Assembly (NCBI GenBank): GCA_030998225.1
Contig: JAPYXD010000678.1
Coordinates: 124,001 to 188,000, forward strand
Length of the DNA stretch: 64,000 nt
Source of the DNA: Diplolepis rosae
Lineage: Eukaryota; Arthropoda; Insecta; Hymenoptera; Diplolepididae
Direction of reading: 5' to 3'
Shown here: piece by piece, positions 1-12,583 of the stretch
Layout: each line of letters opens with the position of its first letter
Numbering within the stretch: position 1 is the first letter of the stretch
Made by a program: the position numbers and the translations under genes
Notes under the pieces: generated by a model
Told to the model about the DNA's origin: nothing
What the model saw: only the letters and a program-made list of their open reading frames with translations
Database searches by the model: none

Positions 1-1774
1 ACAGTTCGACTTGAACGGATACATAGCAGTGTTTCGCTGAAATTCGTTTATCAATTGGACCTAAATGGTCTACGTGGTACGTAAGAAATGGTGAGTCACC
101 CTTCGGAATAGGATTAAGATAACCTTCCCTCTTCCCTGTGGAAGGCGAAAATGATATACATTTTAAACAATTTGCTACGTATGTTTTGACCTTATCTCGC
201 ATTCGCGGGAACCAATAATTACTCAAAATGGAATCAGTTGTTTTTTCGGTCGCAAAATGGCCCATTTCATCATGGTATTTCCGAAGGACGTGACATTCCA
301 TATTTTATGGTACATAAAACAAAATATCGTTGTTCCGTTTCCTATAAATTAAGCCGTTCCGCATTTCAAACAAACGATCTTCGGAATTTTGACGTTTCTC
401 CCGTAATTCTCGAATCTTTGGGTCGAGGTTTTGGCAAATTGCTAAATTAGACTCGAACGTGTTATCCTCGACTATCAATACATTGACTGCTTGGCTAAAT
501 GCGTCAACGTGCCTCATTTTCTCACCGGCCCTGTGTTCACATGTTTTGTCGTATGCTTCTAATTCGAGATCCCATTGAGAAATTCGTGGGTTGACGTCCT
601 TCTTATCCAAGGTGAGTTTTAATGCATTACAATCAGTAACGATTTGAAACGGAATACCTTGGAGATAAATTCGGAAGCGTCTTAGGGGGTATATTATTGC
701 AAGTGTCTCTAACTCGAAGCTATGGTACCGACTTTCGACTTCGGTGGTTCGTTTTGAAAAGTAAAATACGGGATGGAACAACCCGTCAGACTGACGCTGA
801 AGTAAGGTTGCTCCGTAGCCTAGCTTACTAGCGTCACAATGAAGTTCGGTTTCGTCCTTCGGACTATAAATGCTCAAAACAGGAAAGTCTATCAGTTTAT
901 TTTTAAGTTTCTCCACTGCTTGGAGCTCGTCTGGTCCAATCTTGAAAGGCATGTTTTTCCTCAGTAAGTCGTAGAGAGGTTTCCCAATAATTGAGAATCC
1001 CTCTATGAATTTCCGGCAATAGGAACACAGACCCAAAAAGCTTTGGACTTCTCTGATGTTCTGCGGAATGGGGAAATTGAGAACCGCTTCAATACCATGA
1101 TTGGTCGGACTTACCCCGTTTTCTGAAATTTTATATCCGAGGTAGTCTATTTTTGTTTGGAGAAATTTACACTTATCTAGGCGGAGCTCCAGCTTATTCT
1201 CGACCATCAATTCCGAAAAAATGGTATTTACAAATCGCTGAAATTTTGCAGGCATTATTTTCAGTCCGAACGGGGCCTTTAACCACTCGAACTGACCGAA
1301 CACTGTTATAAATGCTGTTAATGGTATTGAGCTTTCTCACACGTCGATGTGGTGGAAACCGTCTTTCAAATCGAGAAGGGTGAAAAATATTTTATCGCGG
1401 AGCTTATCTATTTGATCCTCTATTAACGGAAACGAATAATTATCCCTCAATGTGATCTTATTTAAGAATCGATAATCGACACACAATCTATATTCAGAAT
1501 TTTTCTTTCTGGCCAATACTATTGGGGAAGCATAAGGAGACTCACTTTCGCGTATAATACCTCTCGATAGCAATTTGTCTAGAATTTTCCCGAGTTGTTC
1601 TTTCTCTACCAGAGACAGCCTTCGAGGTCCAAAATAAATCGGACGATCGTTAGTTAGACGCAAACTTAATTCTGTCCTCGTCTTAGGGAATTCTGGACGT
1701 TCCGGGAACCAGTATTCACAAAACTTATTGGATTTCCAGTATCCAGAAGGGTATCCAAGGAAAGAGTGTGACAC
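1..1774 (-). pseudogene. Ty3/gypsy pol (reverse transcriptase, RNase H, integrase), broken
   Basis: Reads on the minus strand in one frame from 1774 to the window edge, interrupted by a TGA near 1323 and a TAA near 305. The N-terminal part shows the RT start (LLSRGIIRESESPYASPIV, then CVDYRFLNK and LLDLKDGFHHIDV). After the first stop come the FGLKIMPAKFQRF segment, the LDKCKF and FLGLCSYCRKFI connection segments and an RNase H domain (HCDASKLGYGA, E and D residues following). After the second stop the integrase zinc-binding motif is visible (HDEMGH, then CLKC) followed by VDHLGP, which holds the first catalytic Asp; the rest lies beyond position 1. Between FVNTIFSEL and the LDKCKF segment about 30 residues expected in this family, including the catalytic YxDD box, are absent. 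A dead copy; the superfamily call is firm, the clade is not. Confidence 0.9.
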
Positions 1775-2097
1775 TGTGCATTTCTAGAATTGATCTTGTA
1801 CTTCGCCTCCTTGAAATACTTGTCGTTTAATGCACTTTCTGAAGTGTTGCCAGAATCATGCTGCCCCAGGAGTATTCCAGCTACGTTGCTCGTTCGTTGT
1901 CGATCAGGAGAGACGTTGTTAACCTGCTCCTTTTGCAGTGGCTTCTTATTTGGACAGTCTTTGGACTGATGTGTTGTTTCAAAACATTTGAAACAAGCTC
2001 CCTTCGGTCTTAGTGGTGCTTTGCACTCCGCTGCAAGATGTCTAAGTTTACTGCAGTTGAAAAAGCGTACGGAGGAGCCTCTCTTAACGGACTCCAC
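1666..2097 (-). pseudogene. Gag nucleocapsid and protease remnant of the same gypsy copy
   Basis: This frame carries two CCHC zinc-knuckle motifs. The second (CFKCFETTHQSKDC) is complete; the first has Phe in place of its first Cys (FFNCSKLRHLAAEC). Downstream a retropepsin active-site triad is visible (LLDTGNPISFV), but the frame leaves homology shortly afterwards, so most of the protease and the protease-RT linker are deleted or frame-shifted. It overlaps the capsid ORF by 14 nt in another frame, which marks a frameshift near 2090-2110. Neighbouring pieces of gag and pol lie on either side in the expected order. Confidence 0.8.
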
Positions 2098-2803
2098 CTC
2101 TTTCGGTTTGTCTAGGTTTTAAACTCACTGAGAGTGATGTACTCTTATTATTCTCAGGAGCACTTTTCACTTCTTCTTTCAACGATACTTTCTCAAAAGC
2201 CTCAAGGAGATTTTTGTTTTCGAGAAAACGCTGAATTCTGGCTTGGTTCCGCAGTGATGCTTCCGGAATTCCGTCGACGAGATAATCCAACTGATCTGCT
2301 TCGTTGATGGTCACAGCATTCGCCAGAATCACCTTCTCATGAAAATAGTCGTTAAATGACTCTGAGGCTTTCCACGCGCGACTCTCGAATTTTCTTCGCA
2401 ACGTTAATCTGTCCTGACGACGATCATACATGTCTGCTAGTTCTTTCAGAAGCGCTGCCACTGTCATACCGATGAATTCCGGCTTTGAGTGGAACCATTT
2501 CAGAGCTTTTCCGTTCAGCTTTGCACCTATCAGCAGCCGTCCATGATCGCCGTCTAGCTTGTACGTGGTGCGCACAAGTTCAAACTGCTCCTTCCACCTA
2601 TTGAAGTCAGCGTCGTTTCCCTCAAAATCGCTCATCAAGTCCTTAAGCGTGTTGATATTTAGATGACTTGACGGCTGCTGTATTACGGTCTGAGGAGGAG
2701 CATTTGCGTTGACATTACGCAAAACTTCCATTTCGCGCCTAGCTAATTCCAGTTCTCGTACCATCAAGTCGCGTTCTCGGCGTAGTAGCTCGATTTCACT
2801 CAT
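2084..2803 (-). CDS. Gag capsid ORF of a Ty3/gypsy retrotransposon
   Basis: A 239-residue ORF begins with a charged coiled-coil-like segment (residues about 1-30, rich in Arg, Glu and Leu) and continues into a retrotransposon gag domain: FEGNDADFNRWKEQFELV, then GKALKWFHSKPEF, then a LxxRxFESRAWKASESFNDYFH segment typical of Ty3/gypsy Gag. The ORF itself is open, but it ends by frameshift before the zinc knuckles that should follow. It would form the particle capsid. The ATG at 2803 is followed upstream by no recognisable LTR in 2804-2960, so the 5' end of the element is either truncated or too diverged to see. Confidence 0.8.
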   Translation of the reverse strand: MSEIELLRRERDLMVRELELARREMEVLRNVNANAPPQTVIQQPSSHLNINTLKDLMSDFEGNDADFNRWKEQFELVRTTYKLDGDHGRLLIGAKLNGKALKWFHSKPEFIGMTVAALLKELADMYDRRQDRLTLRRKFESRAWKASESFNDYFHEKVILANAVTINEADQLDYLVDGIPEASLRNQARIQRFLENKNLLEAFEKVSLKEEVKSAPENNKSTSLSVSLKPRQTERGGVR

Positions 2804-2829
2804 ATTATACCCTGCTAGGGGCAGAGTAG

Positions 2830-3690
2830 AGTTCTGAGTCAGTTATATTACATTGAGAACGGTAACGAGAATGAGCATATTACCGAGAATATAACCGGCA
2901 AATAAATTCTCTCAGAATTTATGAGAATTTTCTCATTTTGACTTTTTAAATGTTTTAAACAATTAGAATCAATTATTTATTGCGTATAAAATTATAGTTC
3001 AATATTTCAAATATATTCTGATTGTATATGATAAGCGTCTGTCGAAATTTAATAAATATCATAATCACAACACGTCGTTTGCCTGTTGCCGGTGGTTGCC
3101 GGGTCTGCAAGTACTTATCACGAAAAGTTGATCCTAATGAGACTGAATGAGACGAAGCGAAGGATATCAAATGCAATGGAAACATTAGTTTATTTAATTA
3201 GAATACACTACCGGTCAAAATTGGGGAACCACGTGTTTTTTGATGATTACTTAAATTATATTAATTTTAATTTTGTGAGTGATGAAATTTGCTCTCATTA
3301 TGAATTGAATGCCATCAAAATTCTCTATAAAATGAGTCCAGAATGAAGTTGTTTTGTTAAATTTTGAAGAAGGTATTGCAAAAAAGTCTAGATTTCAATT
3401 TTTTCTTAAATTTTAAAAAACTTTCAAAATAATCACATTTATTAATGTTCTTGGGCTTATTTTAAAGCTAAGATTCTTCCAAATCGCAGTAAATTGTCAT
3501 TATAAATTTATAATTTTTTTCTTGCATTGTGCAAAGAGTTAAAATTGTAACAAAAAGAAAGGGAAAATTCGAAAACATTCCATCTGCAGGGAAATCATAA
3601 TAAAAATCATATAAATATATGTTTCAAGGGAGTACTACAGAAAATTCATGATTATATGTTTTATATACCTTATAAAAATGTTTTTCTTAG
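2830..3690. other. AT-rich intergenic DNA
   Basis: No ORF with recognisable content. The part next to the gypsy gag (2830-2960) may hold its untranslated leader, but I see no LTR and no convincing primer-binding site. The remainder is AT-rich without clear repeats. Confidence 0.5.
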
Positions 3691-4160
3691 CAAAAGCAAT
3701 ATTGGAATTTTTCCAATTTTTCTATTCGAACTTTAACCTAGTGCACTGTGCAAGAAAAAAAATTATTGGATTCCCATGAATCATGGCTTATTCTTTTGGG
3801 GAAAAGATTCTCTATAACTCTACTGTTTCCAATTTAAAAAGTACAGTTTTCTGTTATTAAAAGCGTTGAAGAAATTTTTCAAAAAGAATTTTTTTTTCAA
3901 TATAGCTATATTTGAAGATTTTCCACTCATTTTCACACTGGGAAACAGTAGGGTTACAGAGAATATTTTCCCTTGTAAAATAGGCCATGATTTATGAAAA
4001 TTCAATTATTTTCAAAAAATTGATAAGAAGGTTGAGTAAGGAAAGATTCTATTACAACAAATAATGTTAAAAGTATTATTTTCGTGATTTTTAAATTTTC
4101 TCCATGAGAAATAATTTTTTCTGTTTCATATGAAACGACTAATGATATCATTTCAAGTAA
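3690..4160. repeat. Diverged copy of a foldback repeat family
   Basis: The two halves are imperfect inverted copies: 'agattctctataactctactgtttcc' is mirrored, with changes, by a later 'gggaaacagtagggttacagagaat'. The same core and its flanks (catgatttat, then rattctattac, then attattttcgt) are found in the elements at 7939-8612 and 52589-53192. The TTAAGGTAGT tips of those two copies are not recognisable here, so the borders are approximate. Confidence 0.65.
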
Positions 4161-4287
4161 AAATTTAATACCAGACAAAAAACAGACGAAACACTCTGTA
4201 ACTCGCTTCACTTTTCTCTCTGAAGTCGCGTCGTTTTTTATTGAAAATTTTATTTTATATGAAATATTTCGACGTTTATTTTGAAAT

Positions 4288-7200
4288 ATGGCACCAAATC
4301 GTAAAAAAAGATATGCCCTTATTTGGTGGGTGAATAGTGAATACCGAGATACGATTGAACTAACACATTTTCCGCAAAAACAACGAAAAATAAATGATAT
4401 TGCGACGCTTGTGTGGCAGAATCATAAAACTGGAGAAAAAAGTAAATCACAAGCTAAAATACTCGCAATCAGTGGTAGGTATTTATATATTTGATGTTCT
4501 CTTTCGTCTTATAATTAAGTTGTGTAAACATTTGTTGAAATATCTAATATAAAAGAAAAACTACATAAAATATCTACTTTTATACTAAACATTGACTAAA
4601 AAATATGGCTACCATAATATAATTATTTCTGTCTAGGAAATTTCTTAAATAAATTTTTTTAAATGGTTTACGACATAACGCAAAATTAACTGAAAATTTG
4701 ATATATTGAAGTTGCTTAGGTAAAGTTCATATTTAACCAACTAACGTCATATAGTTTTTAAAATTTTTATTAAAAGTAAAATTTATTTTAAAAGAAATAA
4801 TTACATTTTACTGTAGAGGGGAACGTCTAGAACATTTATATCTTATAAAAGTCATTCCTAAAATATGTATGCATTCTATTTAAATAATCCAAGGAAGGCT
4901 CTCCGCAAAAAATCTTTTGAAATTTTTTTCGAGTTCTGAACTTCTTAATATTGCACACTTATAGTTCATACAGACACTTAACCAATTAAATCGCTCTATT
5001 TGCAGATGATAAAGAATATCTAGATAAAATTCTCTTGGATGATAAAGGGCAGATTAATGATCCGTCAAATAAAATATTCACAAAAGCAATCATAGAAGAG
5101 AACAAAAATATTTCAAAAGATAAAAAGTTTCAAAAAGGCTTAATAAAATCAAGTACTACAAAGTTGGAAAATACTATAAAGAATGATCGCTCCATAGTTC
5201 CTGATTGCGGTTCACAAATAATAAATTACCAGAGAATTCACCCTTCGGAAGGTCACGGAATCGCTAACCAATATTCAAATAATCAGGACCCGGATAATGC
5301 TTCATTCTCAACTCTTCAGCACCAAGAAATTTTTGCTCCTAGAGCTCAATCTTCTACAAGCAAGACGAATCTTTTTGCAACATCTAATATGCAGCAAGTT
5401 TCTACAAATCAAAAAAACTCTCGAAATGAGTCTCAACAATCACAAATTGACCAAGGAATTCCTTCGTTTGACACAAACGTTTATAATCATTTATATAATT
5501 TTTCGACATCTGCTGAACCATCAAATAATACTCAAACCGTTTATCAAAAAACCAGCCACGTACAGCAGCCACAAACTAAGACATCTAAGACAGAACAAGC
5601 TTCTCATCATGGATATCTTTCATCGACTTCAACGGGAATACCGAGCATTAAACAAACTGCTTTTCAAAATTCATCTAGAACATGGAGAATGGATCATAAT
5701 AGACAAGAAGCTAATCTTTCGACTGAAGATGATCAAGCCTCGTTTGTTGGGAGCGACTTTATATCTAGTGATAATGATGATGATCCAATGGAAGATAAAG
5801 AAAATTTTGAAAGTGCGGTTCGAGCTATAGCATCAACGATTCCTGGAAAAGGTATGTTTTCTAAGAATGTTTCATGAAGATATTCTTTTTTTTCTGTAAT
5901 ATTTTATTAAGTTTGATATATTCATAATATTCGTTGTTGACTTTTCACGTAGTCACGAAAAGGGACATTGCTTTTCAAGAACTTCTATTAGCCTCGTTAA
6001 AGAGGTCATACGAGATAACACACAAGGTCGAAAAAACATCGAACAAAACTTTTTCCGTAAGTCGTAAGAGCAAAAACTTGAAACAATTTCTATTAAATAA
6101 GAGAATACACGGAGAAAAATAGAGATCAGAAAAATAAGAATGATTACTAAAAACCAGGAATGACTACTAAGTATGAAAAAGGAGTATTAAACAGTACAGA
6201 ACTCATTCCCAGACTGCGTAACACTCTCTTTTCTCACCTGATAGTCATTCCTGGTTTTTAATAACCATTCACATACTTCTGATCTCTATTTTTCTCCATG
6301 TAGGTGTGATATATTTTAAGAAGATATCTCTGTCATTTTGTTTCTATTCTTTTATAAAAATACTTCATTTCTGCCCTTTCAGATCCCTGATCGCAATTTC
6401 CATGCTGCACCGAACATGGTACAGAGCAATAATTCTTTTTAAACATATTTTTTTTATTGTTCATGCAATCAATAAATTAAAAATTTGAATTTTTTTATAG
6501 AAAGAAATTTCTCCTTCATGTGGATTTTACTTGCCGAAAGAAAAGCTTACATATGTCCAAATATTGGCAAAGAATGAAGACAAAGAATCATGGAAAATTA
6601 TAACTAGAGAAATCCTATTAGAGATTTATGGGAACACTTTAGGTAATTATTCGGCCACAGGGAGGCGAGGTGAACGACAGGCTATACATCCTCAATTGCA
6701 TATAGGATTATTTGGTATGATTTTTGATTCAGCTTTTTTGAGATGTATAACGTATCTAAACTATTATAGGGTTTTCCTTAATATCCATGTTACAGAATGG
6801 TCCAATCGAGAGACGAACGGCACCCTGAATAGGGCCACTTTCAACAAGTATATAAACAAGTGTGCTTTTAACAAAAGAAAATATCAAACTATAAAAAAGG
6901 CAAAAGTGCATTCCACACCCTTTGTAACTTCGGAAGTACGACTGCCAATCTCTATCAAGCAACAAAGTACAGTGCCCAAAAAGAATCTACATACGTCACC
7001 AGATGTTATAGACTTATCCAAGGAATCAACAAATCACACGCCTACTTTTAGGAACATTCAGCAAAGTGTACCGTTCTTTCAGTCAGGTATTCATATTATT
7101 CATTGTGTTCTACTGAGCAATAAACAATTAACTAAGAAGCTCAATAAACATTTTCCTGCAGGAAGTAATATGGATATTTGTCATGAATATAATGCAACAA

Positions 7201-7546
7201 ATATGACCCCACAAGAATACAGATCAAGCATTCCTTCCTCCGTTACCGGGACCACTGAACAAGATGAACAACATTTTGAGTTCGGTATGTATACAAATTA
7301 TAAGGACGATTTCAAAAAAAGCTGACCACTTTGTGTCCCAGTCTTTTTTCAATCTTTCTTTGATTAATACATTTTTCTTAAAAATATCTCAGTGTGGTCC
7401 TTATATCAAAAAACAATATAATAAACTTTCAAAATTTTTGATGATTAGTTTACAAATTATATGTACACTTTTCAGGACAACTGAATCGTACGGGAGAAAG
7501 AAATATTATGGCAAGCGATTTAAGTTGGTCATTGACGTCTCTCTGA
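4288..7546 (+). CDS. BEN-domain protein gene, eight coding exons
   Basis: Coding exons by GT/AG and phase: 4288-4474, 5006-5851, 5953-6056, 6383-6418, 6501-6714, 6796-7086, 7162-7284, 7476-7546 (stop TGA), about 623 residues. All joins keep frame. Residues about 1-75 resemble the RYALIWW... N-terminal module seen in insect BEN proteins; the first join gives ...ILAISDDKEYLDKI. Residues about 80-340 are low-complexity, rich in Ser, Gln and Asn, with an acidic patch near the end. The BEN domain, a DNA or protein-binding fold of nuclear regulators, lies at about 392-480 (FYLPKEKL..., LLEIYGN, NYSATGRRGERQAIHP, FNKYINKCAFNKRK). The 36-nt exon 4 is the least certain. No stop or frameshift is seen, unlike every transposon gene here, which suggests a functional or recently active gene. 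It could still be a repeat-borne family member. Confidence 0.72.
6108..6300. mobile_element. Short CACTA-like MITE in intron 3 of the BEN gene
   Basis: Starts CACGGAGAAAAATAGAGATC and ends with the mirrored GATCTCTATTTTTCTCCATG, flanked by TA on both sides. It is about 193 bp, non-coding, and inserted between coding exons 3 and 4 without touching a splice site. The tip matches the CACTGAGAAAAA family found throughout the window. Confidence 0.8.
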
Positions 7547-7938
7547 AGATAAGCGTCCTTTTCTTTTAGTTCGTATGTATTATCGTATTTTTCAGTGTAC
7601 TGTAAATTGTTACTGTGAGTACACTACATAACTAACAAAACCTATACATTACTTATAATTTTTCTTAAATTCCTTGTAATTTGTGTAGAATTCGTAATAT
7701 AATTCATAATTACAAAAACTGTTGTCCTTTATTGCCTCCATTTTTCCAAGAATTCAACAATTTAAAATATTTTTGCTGTTACAGAGCTCAAAATCTTCTA
7801 AGACTAGAAGCGGCGCCACATGTCAAGATGACGTTTATTCCAGGAAAATACACAGACCGTACAAGTATAGGGTTTAATATAATCTACATATATATTTCAA
7901 TAAAAGACAACATTTCTTTATTACAACAATTTCTGAAA
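7547..7938. other. 3' flank of the BEN gene
   Basis: AT-rich. An AG-preceded open stretch at about 7785-7872 (reading SSKSSKTRSGATCQDD...) could be an alternative last exon, but no donor in matching phase was found, so it is not called as coding. Confidence 0.35.
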
Positions 7939-8612
7939 TTAAGGTAGTTGTTGCGCCAAAAATCAGTCTCTGGAAAAAGAAGTTTTTCTATGATTTCAAG
8001 ACTGATAATTATATCATCAGCCGTGTCATATGTAAGGAAAGACACTCTTTTTAATAAAAAAAATTTAAAAATTACGAAAAATAATATTTTAATAAGCTTT
8101 TTTGTAATAGGATATTTCCTTATTATCGCTTCATACCAAATTTTCAAAAATAGTGCGATTCTGATAAATCATGAATCATTTTTTTAGGAAAAGGATTCTC
8201 TACAACTTTACCGTTTCCGGTTTTTGAAAATGAATAAATTATTATCAAATGCAGCAATTTGTTTATAAAAATTTCGTTTTGGAAAATTGTTTTTTGATGA
8301 TTTCAACCATTAAAGAATTTATTTTCAAAAACCGGAAACGGTAAAGTTGTAGAGAATCCTTTTCCTAAAAAAATGATTCATGATTTATCAGAATCGCACT
8401 ATTTTTGAAAATTTGGTATGGAGCGATAATAAGGAAATATCCTATTACAAAAAACATTATTAAAATATTATTTTTCGTAATTTTAAAATTTTTTTATTAA
8501 AAAGAGTGTCTTTCCTTACATATGATACGGCTGATGATATAATTACCTGTATTTAAATCATAGAAAAACTTCTTTTTCCAGAGACTGATTTTTGGCGCAA
8601 CTACTACCTTAA
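7939..8612. mobile_element. TTAA-flanked foldback MITE (GGTAGT tips)
   Basis: TTAA at both ends (7939-7942 and 8609-8612); tips GGTAGTTGTTGCGCCAAAAA and its near-perfect mirror. Arms of roughly 300 bp are inverted copies almost throughout, so the element can fold on itself. No coding capacity. The same family occurs at 52589-53192, where an empty site confirms the TTAA duplication. Confidence 0.85.
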
Positions 8613-8699
8613 GATTTAATAACAAAAAATCAATTGCAATTTTAATTAATATACAGTTTAAAAAATTACAAAAATTAGTCACCAGACTTCTGAATTATT

Positions 8700-9560
8700 T
8701 TATTTCTAAAAATTGTTGTAGAAAACGACCATAGTTTTTTATTAAAATATGTAGATTTTTAATTGTGGCCCTATATTTTTGGTATCCGTGTGTTTATTCT
8801 GGGATAACGGTTATCTTGCCATGTGACTTAATTTCTCGTCGTAGAGGATTTCCAGGGCTACAAGAGGGCCTACAAAGGGGACATAGGAGGTCTAAAAGAG
8901 GGCTTAAATTAAGCCCTCTTTTAGCCCTGCTAGGTGGTAAAAATGGATTTATGTGCCACCTTGAAGGACTAAAAGAGGGCCTAATTTTAATAGAAACTAA
9001 ACCCTCTACAGGTTCTCCTAAGATCTATTAAGTACTACAATTAGAGGTCTAAAAGAGGGCTATAATTTTGACTCGGGATTTTTGAAAAAAAATTTATATT
9101 ACCAGTACTGAAATCAGTAAGTATCTATCTATATAAGTATATCATTTTTATACCTTCAATATTTGAAATGAATTTTCTAACCTCTCAATAACTCGTTCTT
9201 TATGTAGCCGTTTTTAAATTCAACATGGAATCGGAATTTATTTACTGGAATTTGTAATAGTTTCCAAATCTATACAATTATGTTGAACGTTTTTATAATC
9301 TCCATTTATTAACAGGTTGCCTTGACTTTGAGAATAATAATCAACAAAATATGTACTTGCGAAAACTCTTAGATCGAGGAATTCGAGAAAAAAGGAGATT
9401 ATAAGAAAATTTTGAATTCCTTGATCAATCATTATTTACATCATGTTATATTTCTTTAATTTCATTTTTTCTTTCAATTTTTCAATCAGTATTTTTACAT
9501 AATTATTAGACAATTGCATTCAATGACATAAATATTGACTTTAATTATCTAAGATATTAC
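8700..9560. repeat. Cluster of CTAAAAGAGGGC motifs, then AT-rich DNA
   Basis: Between about 8850 and 9060 the motif CTAAAAGAGGGC or close variants occurs in both orientations; two copies face each other as aaaagagggcttaaattaag with its mirror, making a short hairpin. The rest, 9060-9560, is AT-rich with no recognised gene. Confidence 0.5.
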
Positions 9561-9703
9561 AGTTTAATATCTCAAATAATATGACCTGATATCTAATGTA
9601 TTTTAGTTTAACATGTGAGATATTTCAAATTAACATATTGGGTTCTTTAATTTAATATCTTAGATATTGCGAAATAACTTTTTTTTTTAAATATCTACAG
9701 ATA
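9560..9703. repeat. Subterminal-type repeats (AATATCT, AGATATT)
   Basis: Many short direct and inverted copies of tttaatatct and agatattn crowd this stretch immediately left of the CACTA element. They resemble the repeats next to the second CACTA right end at 20873, so this may be the remains of the left subterminal region of an outer, older element. Confidence 0.4.
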
Positions 9704-12583
9704 CACGGAGAAAAATGGATGTTTAAATCGAGATGTTAGAAGTGTAAGATAATACTGCCGAACATACATATATTAATGCATAGCATCTACTATCTTTTTG
9801 GGGTTTTAACCTTTAAGTATATTATATGTTAAAGATTAATTGACTTAAATGTTCAATTGGAATATTCAAGATGTTACATGCATTGCCTGAGCCAATGCAC
9901 AAGTGTCACGTGATCAGTGTATCCTAGCACGCATGATTCGTAATGTTTGAATAAAAGGTCCCTCATGGTTTCTTCAACGGCTGCTAATGCAGTCATTTTT
10001 TATGCTTTTAACTATATGTGAAATCGCTGGACTTGGCTTTGAAAAATGTAAGTATTTTATTTGACTTTTGCGATTAGAAAAACTTTTAACCTGATTACTT
10101 TGACGCGTTCAAAGTTTTCGTAACGCACGTCTTGCAAGCATTTACCCATCGATTGTGAGGTTAGGAACTTACTAGTTCATTACGGTGATTTGCATAGCAT
10201 TACGATTTTATCAGAGATCTCTTCGAAAAATCTCTATATTTATCGTATATTTAGAAATTTCATATTGAGCTACTTTATGCGATTTTAGCAACAACAAAAA
10301 AATGGATGAATTCATTCGAACTACCTTAACCAGTTGGAATTGCGACAAATCTGTTATGAATACATTTGAAGGTAAGAATTTCAAAGATGATAAATATAAT
10401 GTGTTTTTATTTTATTTTTATTAACTTCTCAAAATAGCTACAAATTTTAGATAATCAATTTGATAAGGAGTCATTTTTATTATTTTATAACGAAGAAATA
10501 TGTCGTCTAATACCAGCAAGTGGGCCAAGATTGAAGTTCTCAAAAAAATTTCGTCAGTTATTGCTGTCATCGGTAGGAAGAAATTGAATAATTACCATTT
10601 ATAGTATCAACAATTTTGAATAAGAGATTCCTTATTTGTATTTTTATGACGTTTATGATAAATACAAATTATATATGCATGCGATCGAAAAAATGGATAG
10701 ACCATCATAATTGACAACTGTTTTTTTATAGAATGTAAATCTGGTCGAAAATTTGAAAGCTGATGTCGATGGAACAACGTTGACGTTAAAAGTAATTGCA
10801 AATCTGCAAGAGGCAAAAAAGACTCGTAAGGATTTAATTTTCATTCAATTTACATCAAGTTTTCTAAGCGTCTAGAAACTTTACATATGTTATCAGCTTA
10901 ATGAATTTATTATCTTTGAACTACCTCCTAAACCATATTACAAAATTACAAAATTTCGGAACCTTAAATTTGATCCAGATTTTATCGTAATATATTCTCT
11001 TAAAATATAGTTAAAAATCCTGCACCGTCAGTTTTAAAAATATAACCTCCAGCTTCATTATTCTATATTATTCCCACAGTCTTGAAAGAAAACGCATGTA
11101 AAATATTACAAATACCTTGTTTATGTAGAAACTGTTGAATCTACAAACATTTTCAAGGACGGTCCATTTATTCTTGAGCTCTCTTCAAATGAAGAATCAA
11201 ACTTTTCTTCTCAAACCTCAGACTTTGATGATTTCGACTCAGGAAACTCTAGAAAACAACCTAGTGCGAAAAAATTGAAAATGCCGCTGGAGACTGAAAA
11301 CAGAGTTGCCATAGAAAGTGAATGTATTCGTAAAAAAAAATCGACGGAGATAAGAACACCTATCCTAGAAATAGTTTAATCGCAAACATTCGTACAAATG
11401 AAAATCGGACTGTGATTCCACTCTTTCCTGATGTAATTCTTATAAATTATTTAATTTTTTTGTTTACAATTTGAGTAAACATTGTTATTTGAAATTGGAC
11501 TCTGAATGATTTATAGGGCCTGAAAGATTACTTACAGTCAAATGTACAGGGAAAAATAGTGCTGAGCAGTGGGGATATACTGAACAAAAATTCGCGACAA
11601 AATTTAATGAGATGTGTTGTCAATTACTTATTCCAACAGTTTGCATTTAAAAACAAGTACGCTGAATAGAAAATTTCCTATCAAAATTTATGTTCTGAAA
11701 ATTATTATAAATATATTTTTTTCTATACTGCTTATTTTTTAGGATTGTAAAAGATATTTTTATACAAGCAGCAAGGGAAATTGTTTTGGCTTATCCTCAT
11801 GAGCAAGAAGGAGTATATTTCGTTCCTGGTAAACCAAAAACAAAGTATTCACCTAGAACTATACATCGGGGTAAATCATGGAGCAGATACTGCAATCTGA
11901 AAAGCAAACTAGGTGAATTTACGGAAGTGGAAGATGAAAGTAGTATTACGCAAGGTATGTATAAAACATACATAGGTAATTTTCATTCTGAAAGTTTAGT
12001 AAAATCCAAAGATGTGATATGTCTATACCAATCAATATTTAACTGCTTATGAACATTTATTTTAAAATGATCAAAAAAAGGTTTTAAAATCATTTCTGTA
12101 GTAGAAATATTGCCCAGAAAAGGCTTGTCAATGTCTAATCGCGCTTACTTGTGACTAAGTATATATGTACGAAAACCAAGAACGAGAGTATTATTGTTTT
12201 AAAATGGAAATGCTAAAACTGACTTAAATCTAGAACTGTTGCTAAGTTTGAAAATGCATCAAAAATCATTTTAGATACGACGGGTGCACAGGAATTAACA
12301 AAAGAAGACAGAGCAATAGCTCGAGCAGCTTTGCAGTATGTTAAGTCTAACGTGGAGGCAACAGAGACACTAAAAGAGAATTGGGGTTTATGCCGTTTAG
12401 AACAAGGAGAGTTTTTAGATTCGCACAGAATTTTTGACTACATGAATACATTTCCTGTTCTTCGTACGCAATATGGATTAGAATTATTGTTAGAAGATTT
12501 TAATTACATGTTTGGTGCGAAAAAGGATGCTTTCTATGCTGCATGGGAGCATTTATCAAGTGCTGTAATACTGACTGGTATAG

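Noticed and set aside
5297..5830. 177-codon ORF overlapping BEN exon 2
   Set aside because: Alternative frame of a low-complexity coding exon.
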